Source: Argyresthia goedartella (taxonomy: Eukaryota; Arthropoda; Insecta; Lepidoptera; Argyresthiidae). From it: 64,000 nucleotides of DNA. Position 1 is the first letter of the stretch; each line of letters opens with the position of its first letter. The notes beneath the pieces are model-generated. The model ran no database searches. It was not told the DNA's origin and saw nothing but the letters and a program-made list of their open reading frames with translations. A program made the translations under genes and the position numbers. The DNA lies in assembly GCA_949825045.1 (NCBI GenBank), contig OX463806.1, positions 47,144,208 to 47,208,207 of the forward strand, read 5' to 3'. Positions 20,963-33,189 of this stretch are shown here, piece by piece.

Positions 20963-21076
20963 TGTATGGTGGGAGCTTGGGAGACAAGTAATAACACAGG
21001 TTGCTGGATATCAACTACTCCTTTATTGGTTATAGGTAGGTGCCTTATATACTAACGAGCCTAGGTACATGCTACA
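20963..21076 (-). repeat. 5' LTR of the Ty3/Gypsy element (114 bp)
   Basis: It carries a TATATAAG box (21044-21051, element strand) about 20 nt upstream of an AATAAA (21022-21027). Promoter and poly(A) signal are thus packed into a very short LTR. Terminal TGTA...TACA inverted repeats are present. Confidence 0.93.
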
Positions 21077-21213
21077 ACCTATGATGTGTTGGAGTTTAAA
21101 GCTATTAAGGACTTCAAGACATAGCATGTCAATATTATTATTATAATTTTTGGAGTTATGCCCCGTTTGATAGAATTCTATACCGCTAAAATAGCCGGTA
21201 TCCTTTTGTTATT

Positions 21214-21960
21214 ATGGAATGTCAAGTGGAAGGTCTCGAGGCGCAAGAACCGCATATATTGCTGCCTTCCCAGACCGACGCCTTGACTGGACTTTGCTTA
21301 AATCGTGATCGTCTATCTAGAAGCACGATTTATGATCGACGTGTCCGTGGAAGAATCAATCTTAAAGAGTTTATATGCGGATCCAGGCATCAGCACAAGA
21401 CGCTTGGCTGCACAACATGGCGTCTCTCAGAGAACTGTCTGTCGAATTTTGAGGAAGGAGGGGCTTCACCCGTACCACTATCCACGAATGCAACATCTCC
21501 ACGAAGATGTGGAGAAAATTTTGTGGATGGACGAGGAAACATTTAACAGAGGTGGCATGACAAACTGCCGAAACCAGCACAAGTGGTGCCGTAAAGGCCA
21601 ATATCCAGAGTTGAAAAATCCTCTTCATTCCAAGTGAGGTTTTCTATTAATGTATGGATAGGGCTCATAGACAACATGCTGATTGGTCCTGTAATATTAC
21701 CAAGTGCTTTGAGTAGCAATGTTTTCTGGCGCTTTTGCAGGACGAGTTATCTACTTATATTGTTGGAAGAGGTACCAATCGGTGTAAGACAAGATATGTA
21801 CCTACAAATGGACGGCAGCCCAGACCATAACGCATCGTCCATCCTCTAGCTCGATTAGATATGGCTCAATCTTACGAGTATTGATAAAAGGCCTGTGCCT
21901 CTCAGTGGGAACATTAATGTGGGCTAAATTTATTAATTACCTTATGACTTCACGGTACAT
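21214..21960 (+). pseudogene. Mariner-like transposase remnant (HTH plus DDE part)
   Basis: Several plus-strand frames give pieces in the right order: an insect transposase N-terminal helix (YIAAFPDRR-like near 21250), an HTH with SILKSLYADPGISTRRLAAQ and SQRTVCRILRKEGLHPYHY. Then come MDEETFNRGGMTNCRNQHKW and VRFSINVWIGLIDNMLIGPV with a later MDGSPDHNASS. The last three are parts of a DDE core of the type found in mariner-like elements with a DUF4817-type helix. A stretch between the HTH and the first catalytic block is deleted, and several frameshifts and stops occur. It is dead. It abuts the truncated 5' end of the I-type LINE at about 21207. Confidence 0.75.
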
Positions 21961-24605
21961 CACTTATCTGAATATATATATCTCTAGGTCTTATGATTAA
22001 GTTTAGTTCCGAAAAGTGAAAACAGGTAGCATGAAATTATAAAAAAAAAAGTTTATTATTTAGAAATACAATTTCGGAGTATTCTGAAAGCTAACGAAAT
22101 TAAGAATAGTATTCCGTAATAAAATAATTCCATTTTGGGAACCATATTATGTGGAAGTTTGCAATCACTAAAAACTCTCGAAAAATTCACTATTATTTCA
22201 TGAGCAAAGCGTAATTATAGTTTACAGTTACCACCACAGACCATTGCTCGAGATAGACACAGCAAGTGCACATACTTCGCGTGTCTTAACTTAATGTTGT
22301 GCATTGCACAACGTTCCGCTCAGTTGCTCTTTGGCTATTCTAAATGCTATTCGTCTGTTGAAAAACCTAAAAGGCCTAGCTGTGCAGTAATAAACTCCAA
22401 AAACTCAAACAGAGTTGTTTGCAAAGAAAATGACGGCTTTTCTTTTCATATGTTACAAATTTTCATATTGAAATTCGCCAATTTAATTAATAATCATTTA
22501 TGTTTATTTTCGAGTAGCGTCTCCCCTTTTTACTGAGATTGGTTAAAACATGTGTATATTTTCCACTTTACGCAATTCATGACATCAGTTTCGTAGCCCT
22601 CAGTGAACAATGAAGCAAACTATATTTTCATAAACCATGCAATTGCATGGTACAGTTGAATTTCTAATTTTTCTGACGATTTAACCAGAAATAAAGTTGT
22701 ACAAATTGACGATTCATGCAATATCGCTGGACGATTCCATTTTGTTCACAAAAGAATGATAATACTGCGTTGCATTTTCATTGTTATGTATAGTTTTGGT
22801 TATAGAATTACATAAGTGAGATAATATTTTGTCTATTAATGAACCTAAGTTTTAAATATCTGTGTGCAATAAAGAACAGAAAAGACAAAAAAGCAAAGCG
22901 GAAGGTACATGGTAGGCGTGGCCACAGACATGTCGGTGGCGCGGTCCCTTTGTATCGATTTTCGGCGCGCCTTTAAATCTATTTCATGATTAACTTGTCA
23001 ACCCATCACTAACATGCGCTCGTGACGTCACATTAGGTGGTAAAAAAAATACACGCTCGTTTCTCATACATGTGACCGTGTTTGCGGCGTCTACTAGTAT
23101 TCATGTCTATGGTTACCACTTTTTCTGCAACTTTTTATTACTGGCAGCACAACGTGTCTTTCATCATCACGAATCAGTCAATTGCAATATGACAAATCCT
23201 TGCAATGCAAAGTTATATATATTTTCTAGATAGCGCATTTCAATAATACAATGGCTATAAAAATTGGGATGGATGAGTTTGTTTTTTGTCGATGAATTTC
23301 GATGTTTCTCAACCCAGATCTTTATGAGCATTTTATGAAGATTCATACTGTATTATTTTTATCAATATACAGCCTTATATTTGGAAGCCTATTCGAAACA
23401 TGTTTATGTTTATTCAACACACTTGCTCGTTAAGGGACCCTAATGACGTTGGTTTTAGAATCATAATGCTGCCTATGTTTATTAGGCAATTTCTCGCAAA
23501 GTCAAAGGGCGTCTTAGATTAGGTGCCGAAATCTACTCACGCTTCCGTTTACAACAAAATCTATGTATTTGTGTTGAGTCATTCGCGCGCCACTTCGCCG
23601 ATATTAGATGCACAATTAGAGTGATTTGAACACTTAAAATACCATCTAAGTATTGTTAGTTGCATTAAAAATATTACGCTTTATCCGGTAAATACTATAA
23701 TACTTCCTAAAAATGTGTACTATTTCACTGTAAAAAAAGAATATACGCTATAACAGGACCTTAAAACCATCTATTGGTGCAGCAGTGCCTAGCTGACCGT
23801 GACGAATCACCTTAATGCGACATGGCGACTGGCGATCTAATGCTGCAGAAGAATCTTATGTAGAAGACTCCATTAAAAATAAAAATAAAGATAAGTGGCA
23901 ACAACACAGACGATCAGTTTGGAGCCAAAATCAAGTTTTGCCCTGATCCGCTTCCTTCTAATTCGACTGCCAACAGTGTTTCGGAGCCTCCTCTTCAGGA
24001 AGTTCCCGACATTAATGGTTACACAGGACCTCATTCCAGACAATGACTTTCACATAATAGCATAACAAATACATTTAAAATGGCAACAAAATTTTCAAGC
24101 TATAATTTTAATAACTGTACTTTTAACAATTGTTTCAATAACTAACTAAATAAATTACCTTTATATTACCTAGCGTTTTTTCATTTTCCTTAAAAGAGTA
24201 TTAAAAAATCGTCGCATGCGACTCGTGAGATTCTCGGTTCTTTACTGCTCCCGCCTGCGCTGCGTTGCGGCTCGAGCTGGTAAACCAACCTCGTATGTTA
24301 TGACCAACTAATGTACTATTAATAAAACCTTTGATATGTTACCTTCTTGGTTGCCATAGTGCCGAGGAAAAGATCGTCCCATTTTTAAACACACTACAGT
24401 TAGGAGTTCTCATACAACTATAACAGGCATCAAAACACTACAGTTAAGGATTTTCATACATGTTCAAGGGGCAGCTACGCGTATCACTGACCAGGACTTG
24501 TATTCTGGAAAGTCCGTGGGGCCAGCGCTGGGCCGCGTTGTGCCCCACGGGCTTCTAATTCGGAATAAAACGAAATTCTAATGAAATTTAAAGTCCAATG
24601 AAATT
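21961..24605. other. 2.6 kb without a recognised gene
   Basis: This stretch is AT-rich with two slightly GC-richer zones (22900-23110 and 24230-24290). I see no coding frame with family motifs, no clear tandem repeat and no inverted termini. Degenerate transposon debris is likely but unproven. Confidence 0.4.
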
Positions 24606-25010
24606 ATGTCCGGATGTGTGTCCGGGTTTTATCCTCTATAGACCGCATTTCTAAACTGATTCTCGTGAATTTTTGTGAGCAGGTTCGATGATTAAATAGT
24701 ATTTGTTTGCCGATTCAGTTTTTGGAAATTTTACAAAATGGCGGTATTGTGGGGGTTTTAAAATTTCAAAAAACCGCTGCAGTTCAAAGAGCTTGACGGA
24801 TTTCAACAAATGAGGTGTGTTTGGATTTTTAGAGACCGTGAAAGTAACCGGCCGTATAATTTTAGTGAAAAGTCAATAGGTTGGGGTTAAGATCGCAAAC
24901 TGTACTTTACAAAGTTTTGGGGCGGCTACTTTCAATTCAACTTCCATCTACGTAACCAGGTCCATATATAAGTGCGTACATGTTATAAAAAGAAATGACA
25001 CTTTCTTTTT
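24606..25010. repeat. Interspersed repeat, copy 2 (family of 10085-10570)
   Basis: Block order and orientation match copy 1: tgtgtccgggttttatcctct, ctgattctcgtgaatttttg, cagtttttggaaatttt, then the gtactttacaaagttttggg and acgtaaccaggtcca blocks. The copies differ at many positions, so both are old. Confidence 0.6.
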
Positions 25011-25049
25011 ATAACATATAATAATTGAAATTGTAATATTTCTGATAGT

Positions 25050-25760
25050 TAAGCTCAACCAACTTTTAAAAGAGAACTAAAAATCAATGTGGGGAGTTTA
25101 TTCGCCCCCCTTCTCTCACAGTGGTCTAATGTAGAGAAGAGGCAAAAATACATTTACTAAGCATTTATAAATATCTACATTAAGATACGTTGACTTTGAC
25201 TTAAACATTTACAGCCCTCACATTACATCTTTATCGGGAAAACTTAGTTCAACTGCATATGCTGTGAGACAAATCAGACAGCTGATGGATTTAGCTACGG
25301 TGAAACTTATTACTTTAGTTATTTCCACAACATAATGTCCTATGGAATTTTGCTGTGGGGCCGAGCTGCTGATATTGACTCAATTTTTGTTCTATAAAAA
25401 GGGCTATTAGAGCAGTTTATAACCTACGCAGTCGTGACTCCCTGAGGGAACTGTCCAAAGAAATTAGCATTATGACTGTACCGTGTCAATATATTTATGA
25501 AAATATGTACGTTAGGAAGAACGTAAATAGCTTCACTAAAATGTTATAAAATAAAATTGCGAAATGGCAATAAAATTGAGCAACCTTACTATAGACTAGC
25601 TAAAGTTAGAACTTCATGTGTGGGGTCTAAGTATACAATACTATAACAAATACCTGAAGAGCTATTCAATTTGTCAGAGAAGAAATTTAAAGGCATTGTT
25701 AAAAAAATATAAATATATTATATGTTAGATGATCACATCAATGACAAAGAGGTACGTAGC
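25050..25760 (+). pseudogene. Two fused LINE copies: a 3' tail and a decayed post-RT domain
   Basis: Bases 25050-25200 repeat the 3' UTR of the 10606 family (the gtggtctaatgtagagaagagg block and atctacattaa), ending in a TTGACTT tail. From about 25230 a second copy begins in the coding part: a LSSTAYAVRQIRQ-like stretch, then YFSYFHNIMSYGILLWGRAA, interrupted by a stop before the RAIRAVYNL relict, then an ENMYVRKNVNSF relict. Several frameshifts are present. The tail-to-head arrangement suggests a second insertion next to the tail of the first. Confidence 0.7.
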
Positions 25761-28569
25761 ACTGATTTTCCAGCGCAGCACAAGAACTGCGCACACGGTT
25801 GTAACTTAAGACCTATTACTGAAAAAAAAAGAAACAGAAAAGAAAATTAGGCTGTGTTGCAGTGTACGAGTTTACTGCGCCGCTTCTTCTCCGCTGCCGT
25901 AACACGTTCCGAAGCGGTAGTAGTTTTTCTTGCATTATACAGATTCATATGACGTTCAAAAAGTGTTCGTAAGAATCTATTTTGAATGAAAAAAAATGAA
26001 TTTTGAAGTTTGATACAGACACATGCATTACTTCTGACCCTATGTCGTGGGAACCAAAAACAGCGACGTCACAAAAACATTTAATTCTTCTTCCCCAACC
26101 AGGAATAGAACGCGGGACCTCTTGCTTGGGAAGCGCGTGCGCGACCGCAACCGCAGACGCAGAGCTCCTCCACGCGCGTGTACCTACAATAGTAGTATAG
26201 TAGTAAGTAGTAGTAGTCGTCACCAAGGATACTGACCGATTTCATTGTTTATCAAAATAAACTTTACTCACTAGACAATTACTTAACAAGTCCTTGAGTA
26301 TAAAAATATTCCATCGAACATTGAATTAATCTCTAATTACAAAGTACTCGAAGTAACTTTCCGCTGTTTGAACACCTATCAATGTAGTCCATCCATACTC
26401 GTACCTGATAATAGCCGGTAAAAAGTAATTGATAAAGAAATACATTTGTAGTAGGTAGCCACTTCTTATTCAGGTATTGTATGTCATCGTACCTATGTAG
26501 TCTAAAGGTGGGTGGGTAGGTACCTATTTAGGGTGAGATATAACGAGTGCTTCTTGATAATTTAGTTTGGCGTCGGTTGCATGGAGGAAGGGGAGATATT
26601 GCTATTTAATTCAAAGGACTTGTTTGAAAGATGATAGCCGTTTCAACAAAAAAATTATAGTGATGGGAAAATATCGATATTTTATGTATAGTGCTGAAAT
26701 TTATCGATGAAATATCGTTTTTGGGGTATGATTTAATGCATAAATAACAATAACTAGTGGCCCTGTGGGCAGTAGACCTTGCTAACAGGGGGGATTGTGA
26801 ACCAATTTATAGGTAAGCATTTTAGATTCAATCAAAATCAAGTAGTAAAGTAGCCGCACCAATAACTTTGTAAACTACATTTTGCGATTTAAAATACAAT
26901 TGACTTTTCACGAAAATAGTTATAGTCTATTTCACTCACTCTCATTAGTTAAGAGGATACTCTTTACTAATCCTTAATACAACACGTGTGCCAAGTTTTG
27001 TGAGGATCGCTTGAAAACTGTGGTTCCTAGACTGGAACTGACAGACACATAGACATAGAGATAGACGAAAGCATAATCGGCCTCCTATCTTGTCGAAATG
27101 GAGTCGAAATGGGTATCCTTTCTTTCACCATCCTTTAATCTTAATATTCTTGCTGTACATAATCGGCATGTTAGTACGTACGTTTCCTACAAATTAACTT
27201 GTACCTCAGTGGGAAACCACAATCCTTCATATTTAAATATATCCATTTCATTTCCACTCATGTAAATAAATAATTGGGTTATTTTAGATCATTTTGAAGT
27301 TTTAGATCTTTTGAAGTAAATTTTGCAGTGCGGAACAACATAACTCAATGGTGTAGCCGGATACTGTGTTTTAGGCAGTCATCAGGATGTATACTACAAG
27401 TATATTTATTTACAATCTTAAACATGGTTTTATTTGGTCTTCTGAGCCGACCTTGCGGTGGAATATCGGATTCCAGACGGTTTGATGTAATCACAATAAG
27501 TATGGGGTTCCTTGGTGTATTAATGCAATCGCATCTGGTGCTCAATCCACCAAGAACGAAACATACATCTTGCTAATTTTATCACGGTGACTCCTGAGAT
27601 GAAGAAAATATATGCGCATCAAATATATTTTCTTATCGAATTTTCGGGTTAATTTTTTTACAGCTCTACAAAATATCTTTGACAAAAAATTAAATGCTAT
27701 GAATCAGTTAAAACACACGCATACGTTATATTTCTGGGCCTGTTAACATAAAACTTAAACATAAACACAGTCATATACATTGTTCTGACCCCACACTAGG
27801 ATACCGCGGGAAACAGAAACAGCAACATCACACAGATATAAGCATCCAAGACCTGTTTTTTTGCCATATTATTTTATTCGACAATTAACATGAAATTACT
27901 GAACATTGTTTCCCAAAAGAAAATTGTGATACGATTCATCGTCTTTTTTACATCGTGTTTGAAGATATATTTGTTGTGGGACAAACTATGACTTAGCCGG
28001 TACTACTTACAATAGTAATTTGGTAGGGCAATAATCCTGGTAGGTAAAAACATTCATCTACTTATGCAAAGAGTTTGAGGTTTGCTTATCATCTGAGTAT
28101 TGATTGGCCATCGCCATGTACAGTACACAATTTCTAGCAAAATTTGTGCATTTTGAGTTATCAAACAAGTCCGTCGAATGAAATCACACTCCACGTGTGT
28201 TGTGCGGGAGAAAATCATGGAGCGGGCGGCAATACCCTATCAACATTGATACTCTCACAAACTACCTACCCGTATTACTAATCAAAGTCGTACGTGTATC
28301 GATAATATTATTTCCAACGGAGAAGTGACCAATCCACACTTTTATCTGATCACACACTTCAATATGCCTCCCTGAGTATCCTGAATAGACTGCGATAAAA
28401 TTCTAACAACAGGTTCGAGATTTAGGTGATGAGCGCTTACAAAAGCTACTGAAGGTGAGGAGGATTTTAACAATACCTTCAATATGTTTCACGATATTCT
28501 ATTCAAGTCATTTCAATGTAACTGAACACTGATAACAGTTAGGGGGACATTCTAAAGAGTGGCTAGCGC
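25761..28569. other. Unassigned, with repeat fragments at 25990-26200, 26845-27070 and 27750-27860
   Basis: Bases 26845-27070 are a reversed partial copy of the 10085 family (gccgcaccaataactttgtaaac). Bases 25995-26110 and 27750-27860 share a cacatgcattacttctgaccc or catatacattgttctgacccc block followed by gggaaccaaaaacagcgacgtcac or a close relative. The first also has a degenerate reversed tRNA-like B-box near 26095-26120. They look like pieces of one SINE-like family. No gene is seen. Confidence 0.45.
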
Positions 28570-28579
28570 AGGGCATAAA

Positions 28580-30400
28580 CAATAATGCGAAACAAAAAGA
28601 GACCTTTTTATTTTAACTAAAATCTCTAAAAACGCCGATGAGCTCAATCACTATAAGCTTCACTCGACTATTCTAAAAAGAGCAATAGAAATGTCTAAAA
28701 GAATGTCCAATTATAAAAAGATAGTATCTTCTCATGATAAAGCCAAGGCTACTTGGAGGCTAATAAACATACACAAAAATGGGGCGAAACATGAACATGT
28801 GCGAGACTATAATCTAGTATAGTCATGAAAAAGCTCAAAAACAAAAAGTCAAGTGGTATATCAATATTAGTTCATAAGTACATACTAAATCAGGCCCTCT
28901 AATCTTTCTAGTAAATCGATCTCTAAGTGAGGGAATATTTCCAATGATATTAAAAAAGTGGCCAAGTGCGAGTCGTACTCGCCCATGAAGGGTTCCGTTG
29001 TAGCAAGTAATTATGTGACTGGATGTTTGTGTTGTAACTTTGCTTTTCATAGTGTTTGTATGAACGACAAAGTTAATGTTTTATATCTTAAAAACTGTTT
29101 ATTTTATATTGTTCAAACAAATTTTCATTGAATCTGTGTATTGAGATGTATAATATTTGTAGATTTTTCACTTTCTTACTTTAAAAGTTTCACTTTCTCA
29201 CTTTAAAAGTTAGAGAGGGGGACACATTTTTTCATTTTGGAAGGGTCTGTCTCTTTCACGATTTACTTTGAGGAAAATGGTTTCAGGAGCCTCAGCGTCA
29301 TTTTTAAAGACATCTATAGACACTCCACATATATAGGTCAGTTCTATGTATGGGGTGTAATTATTTCATTTTTTTTTATAAAAATCGTAAAGCGGTTCAC
29401 AGAATACATCTATAAACCAAGTTTCAATTTTGTAGTCCTAATAGTTTCTGCATAAAGTTGCTGTGACATACGGACGGACGGACGGATGAACAGACAGACT
29501 TGACGGAACTATAAGGGTTCTTTGTTTCTCTATGGAACCCTAAAAAGACTCATGTCAAACCGTTTCATAAAGGGGGAGACGGGTTGGATGTCGGAAATTG
29601 AAGACCGATTTCCCTGCTTCCAGCATTATCCGAAATATTTGAGTGGAGGTGGCTGAAAAACTGAGTGTATTCTTGTGTTGTGAACAAATTATAGCAATGC
29701 AGCAATTTGGCTTTCAAAAGGCACGATATTTGATTTGGCTGACTTTGTAGCTGAATCTCTTGACTACAACCAAAATATTATCACCGTCTTGTGTGACTTG
29801 TCCTAGGCTTTTGACCATGTGGACCATAGCATCATCCTGGTCATATTAAATAGATATATATGGTTTACGATCGGTTGAGGATCGGCATCAGAGTGTAATA
29901 TTGTCCAATATAAATGAAAATAACAACCTCCAAGAAATAGCATCAAATAGACGACCAATCAAAGGTAGTATAATGGGTCAATATTATTTTTGCTGTACGT
30001 AAATCACCTGCAATCGCTAACCAAAAATAAAGTTATTTTATTTGCAGACGGTGTATCATTTCTTTTTCAAGTTCAAAAATGGTGATTACGCAAAATTACC
30101 CTTTTATTAATTTATAAAGTCATTAATACAAGTAATGGCATATCGATCAATGGTCTAATCGCTCAACTTAAACACAAACTACGATCAAACAAAAATATTG
30201 CATTTCCGAAATTATAATACTCATCTAGATATTTCATTAAAACACAGACTGCAACCTAAACTGGAAGAAACACGTGGAAAATTACAGGAAAACTAAGTAG
30301 TTTTTGTTAAGCCTTGCGATCCTTGGTCAAAATTTCATCAAAGGAAGCCACTTTGCAGATTTACTTTACTTTTTTAATTCCAGAGTATTATATAGATTGG
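28580..30400 (+). pseudogene. Decayed LINE reverse transcriptase with a nested short element
   Basis: The plus strand has pre-RT sequence (NADELNHYKLHSTILKRAIE, SHDKAKATWRLIN), a KLKNKKSSGIS block, RPISLLPALSEIFE, a CDLS-x-AFDHVDHSI block near 29800, an IKGSIMGQ block near 29965 and a YVNHLQSL-x-LFADGVSF block near 30040. These are RT motifs in the right order, with YADD altered to FADG and many stops. Bases 28952-29546 are not RT. They are an inserted short element, and the RT frame resumes after it. The family is jockey/CR1-like. Inactive and old. Confidence 0.75.
28952..29546 (+). mobile_element. Short interspersed element (gtggccaagtgcgagtcg family), nested in LINE RT
   Basis: It begins AAAAAAGTGGCCAAGTGCGAG and ends with a run of GGAC units (about 29472-29488), then GTTTCTCTATGGAACCCTAAAAA. 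The same head and tail occur, reversed, at 35438-35814. The family is common in Lepidoptera, from memory of its head and tail. It carries no ORF with motifs. Poly-A-like ends (taaaaaa and taaaaag) flank it. Confidence 0.7.
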
Positions 30401-32129
30401 CAGATATTTTTCTACAGAGAGCTCCAGATGCAATGAAAGATAAAGGTTCAAATTGGAGGTTCCATTTAGCAGATCAGTGACATGTATACTCGCTCTGCTC
30501 AATTAGCTGCAATTGAGGTGTATAATATAAGGATGGGCCTATACGATGTAGTAAGAGACGTGTTTGTTGGTTCAAAGACGGGCGTTTATTGACTAAGGAT
30601 GGCCGAAGACATCAGTTATTTTAGAAATGTATAGCCTAAAGGTGGTGACACACTAAAGCTTCCACCTTTTTGGAAAGAAAAAATTTGGAATCTTATTTTT
30701 TATAACGTTAAAACGAAAATTTACTTATAAATTAAAATGATAAATTAAATAACCTATACAATCCGTGATCTTTTATTTTCAAATATACATACAATATGCT
30801 GTAATTTATGCCAAATTGAATAACATCATCAACTTCAACAAACTTTACAAAACATCTTACATTTAATTTTACCCATCTGATAACTCTATTTCACTTTGTT
30901 TATTGTTAACCAATTAGGTATTCCAATGTAATGTTGTGACACAAGAACTGATACTACTTATATGAAAAATACTGAAATAAAAACATATCCAAAACATCAA
31001 CAGTAGGGAAGTATAACTAAAAATCTTAATTAAATTTTTCAAATTATTAACATGAACAATGACATCTAGTCAAATATAAGATTAATAAAAATAATATCTT
31101 TGAATTTTCAATTGTTTTTTAAACTACACCGCCATTGCAAAAATATAGGTTAGTATAAGTAAGAAAACGTTACACGTTTATTGTTGATAATAAATATAAA
31201 AATTAACTATATAGAGGTTGTTTACTATAACTACGGGTTTATAATCCACCGTCCTAAAACTAACATATTTTAGAATGGTGGATTAAAATCTATGCCGATC
31301 ACAAACTGTAGGTAAAATAGGATCTGTAGTAGGTAGTTTTGGGATGGGTAGGGTTGGCGACATTGATATTTATTTATTTTTGCTTACTCTATCAGCAATA
31401 TTTTAACACATTCATTTTCTTACCTGCATACCAGACAACAAAAAGAGACTTTCCTCTCTACATTTCATCTCTACATACTCTGAATAACAAAAACAATATT
31501 TCTAGTTTACTACATACTCTCAAAAATTTACAATCAAATAATAACTTTATATCCTCTGACTTTCGTTATATCTCTTTGTCTTTGTTTTATTCAAATAAAA
31601 AAATATAAATAGTAAATACCATTTTTATATTTGTCATATCTCATTTATGTCCTTTTCATAAAATCTTCAATATCTCTAAACAAACCCTACATAAAGTATG
31701 TATTACATAAACATAATGCAACCACCATTTCAAAATCTAGCAAAATATACAGTCATCTCATAAACAATCTCTTTCAATCAGTCTTTATTATAATCTCCTT
31801 ATCACTTCATATAGGTACTTTATTTAACGGGATCCGGATCCATATGTATTATTCACATATAGTGAGTGCACTTTTTAAGGTCCTTTTTATACACATAGAT
31901 ATTTACTTCATAAGCTACTTTTTATAACAATACTTAAAGACATAGACTACTAGTACCTGGCTCCAGGTCTGCCTGCCTGAGCCTGCTCGTGAGCTTATTA
32001 CGTCATCGATATCCAACTTTCTCACGAAGGAAACTCGTCCACATCATGATCGAAGAGGAAGGATTCGTGCCGTGTACCTTTTGACTTTGATAATTGATTA
32101 TACAATAACATACATACATATGCTCACCC
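30401..32129. other. AT-rich region without a recognised gene; one short inverted repeat
   Basis: Bases 31242-31259 (taatccaccgtcctaaaa) and 31268-31285 pair with a few mismatches around an 8-bp loop. Open stretches around 31339-31930 are low-complexity AT-rich sequence, not credible genes. Confidence 0.45.
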
Positions 32130-32530
32130 CTATTTCCCTGAAGAGTGGTAGGCAGAGACCAAAGACCTCTACATCTCTCGCTTCCTCAACATTCATAAGT
32201 CTCTTCATGCTAGCTCGCCGGTCCCCGTGACCGGCGAGCTTGCATGAAGAGACTTCTACTTCGTATTTGCCCCTTCACTAACAAATCGCCGATTTGATCT
32301 TTATAGGACCTTCTTGGGCGTCCCCGCCCGACGGCTCCTTTCACAGCCGTTGTATAAATCTATTTCGTCAATCTTCTCTCATTCATCCTTTCAACGTGAT
32401 CAAACCATCTAAGCTGGCCTTTCTCTATCCTTGTCACTATATCTTCTTTCAATCCGCAGCGTTCCCTTATAACTTCATTCTTCAATCTATCTTTCAATGT
32501 CCACATACACTCCTCAACAACCTCATTTCT
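32130..32530 (-). pseudogene. RTE-type LINE C-terminal fragment with an internal palindrome
   Basis: The minus strand encodes [55 protein letters not shown] and later MKRLMNVEEARDV. This is the known C-terminus of RTE-clade endonuclease/reverse transcriptases. One stop separates TK from IYTTAV. The RACMKRLMN region has been replaced by a 55-bp fold-back (32199-32253). The catalytic parts are missing. Confidence 0.75.
32199..32253. repeat. Near-perfect 25-bp palindrome with 5-bp loop
   Basis: Left arm 32199-32223 (gtctcttcatgctagctcgc...) and right arm 32229-32253 pair over 25 bp with one mismatch, around CCCGT. The arms carry an inverted duplicate of the RTE sequence catgaagagac. Confidence 0.9.
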
Positions 32531-32730
32531 ACAAATCAAAACAAATCAAATCAAATCAAAAATCATTTATTTCCATAGGATGTTGTTACATCACTTAGAT
32601 CCGTCATTACATTTTTTTGGGTGAGTTCACTAACACAATGGCGGAATCTGTGGAGAAGAGCTCACCGAAGAAACTCCACAGTCGTCGCATCTTCTGCGTT
32701 TCCTTTTTTAAATAAAATATTGTAAAATTA
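32531..32730 (-). mobile_element. LINE 3' tail with (TTTGA)n end
   Basis: The minus strand ends with ATGATTTTTGATTTGATTTG, preceded by a non-coding 3' UTR containing GGAGTTTCTTCGGTGAGCTC. The TTTGA tandem at 32531-32565 is a typical LINE end. No coding part is attached. Confidence 0.6.
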
Positions 32731-33189
32731 CAAAATGAATGCTAAAGTAAATTATATATCGAAACAGCCTGTTACTCAAACAATCTACAGCGTTTATTCG
32801 GCTTTCATGCTTCTTCTGCTATACCCAACATTCGCTCTCATTCATCAATGTCGGATTCAAGACTCTATTATGAATCGCCAAACGTGCCTTTTGGGACACC
32901 GATTGGCTACTCATCAAGGATCATCATATACAATATCATACTAAAAACATGACTTAAACTCAATCCAAATGGATTCATTGAGTTTTAAGAATTTCTGCAA
33001 CATGTCGGATGATCAGTCTAACCCTCCTAAGCTCCAAGCTCTTAAATAATATACAAAAAAATTGCAGGTTCCTGAATAAACTAAAACTATATTTGATTTA
33101 GATGACTCCCTGTGCCTTGTCTGAATATAACTCTTATGAGAGCTAGTTATTTAATGCGAGCTAGGTGTGTTCTATAGTTTAAAGATATA

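Larger units (their letters stand above)
15311..21076 (-). mobile_element. Complete Ty3/Gypsy LTR retrotransposon (5766 bp)
   Basis: The element has two 114-bp LTRs with no difference that I can see, and a 4-bp target duplication (ACCT before 15311 and after 21076). A TGGCGACC-type primer-binding site follows the 5' LTR and a purine run GATGGGAGA precedes the 3' LTR. On the minus strand the order is a 92-codon membrane ORF, gag, then pol. All three frames are open. Identical LTRs imply a very recent insertion, since the LTRs are copied from one template at integration. It disrupted the endonuclease of the I-type LINE. No envelope gene is present between pol and the 3' LTR. Confidence 0.93.
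11760..21207 (-). mobile_element. I-type LINE, 5'-truncated, split by a Ty3/Gypsy insertion
   Basis: Read on the minus strand, the element runs from about 21207 to a poly(A) end at 11760-11770 (poly-T on plus). It is interrupted by the LTR element at 15311-21076. When the insertion is ignored, the endonuclease frame runs on across the junction: 21207-21077 encodes the segment ending QHIIGVY that continues as SPSNIAV at 15310. This frame continuity, plus the ACCT duplication at both LTR borders, proves the nesting order. The 5' end of the endonuclease and any ORF1 are missing, presumably lost by incomplete reverse transcription. The presence of RNase H after the RT suggests the I superfamily. 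Confidence 0.85.

Noticed and set aside
26047..26235. Arg-rich ORF next to a tRNA-like B-box
   Set aside because: It is a frame of a SINE-like fragment; the tRNA-like part is too degenerate to be a tRNA gene.
31339..31927. ORFs of 89 and 98 codons in AT-rich DNA
   Set aside because: Low-complexity F/I/L/S/N/K composition and no motif or neighbour support.
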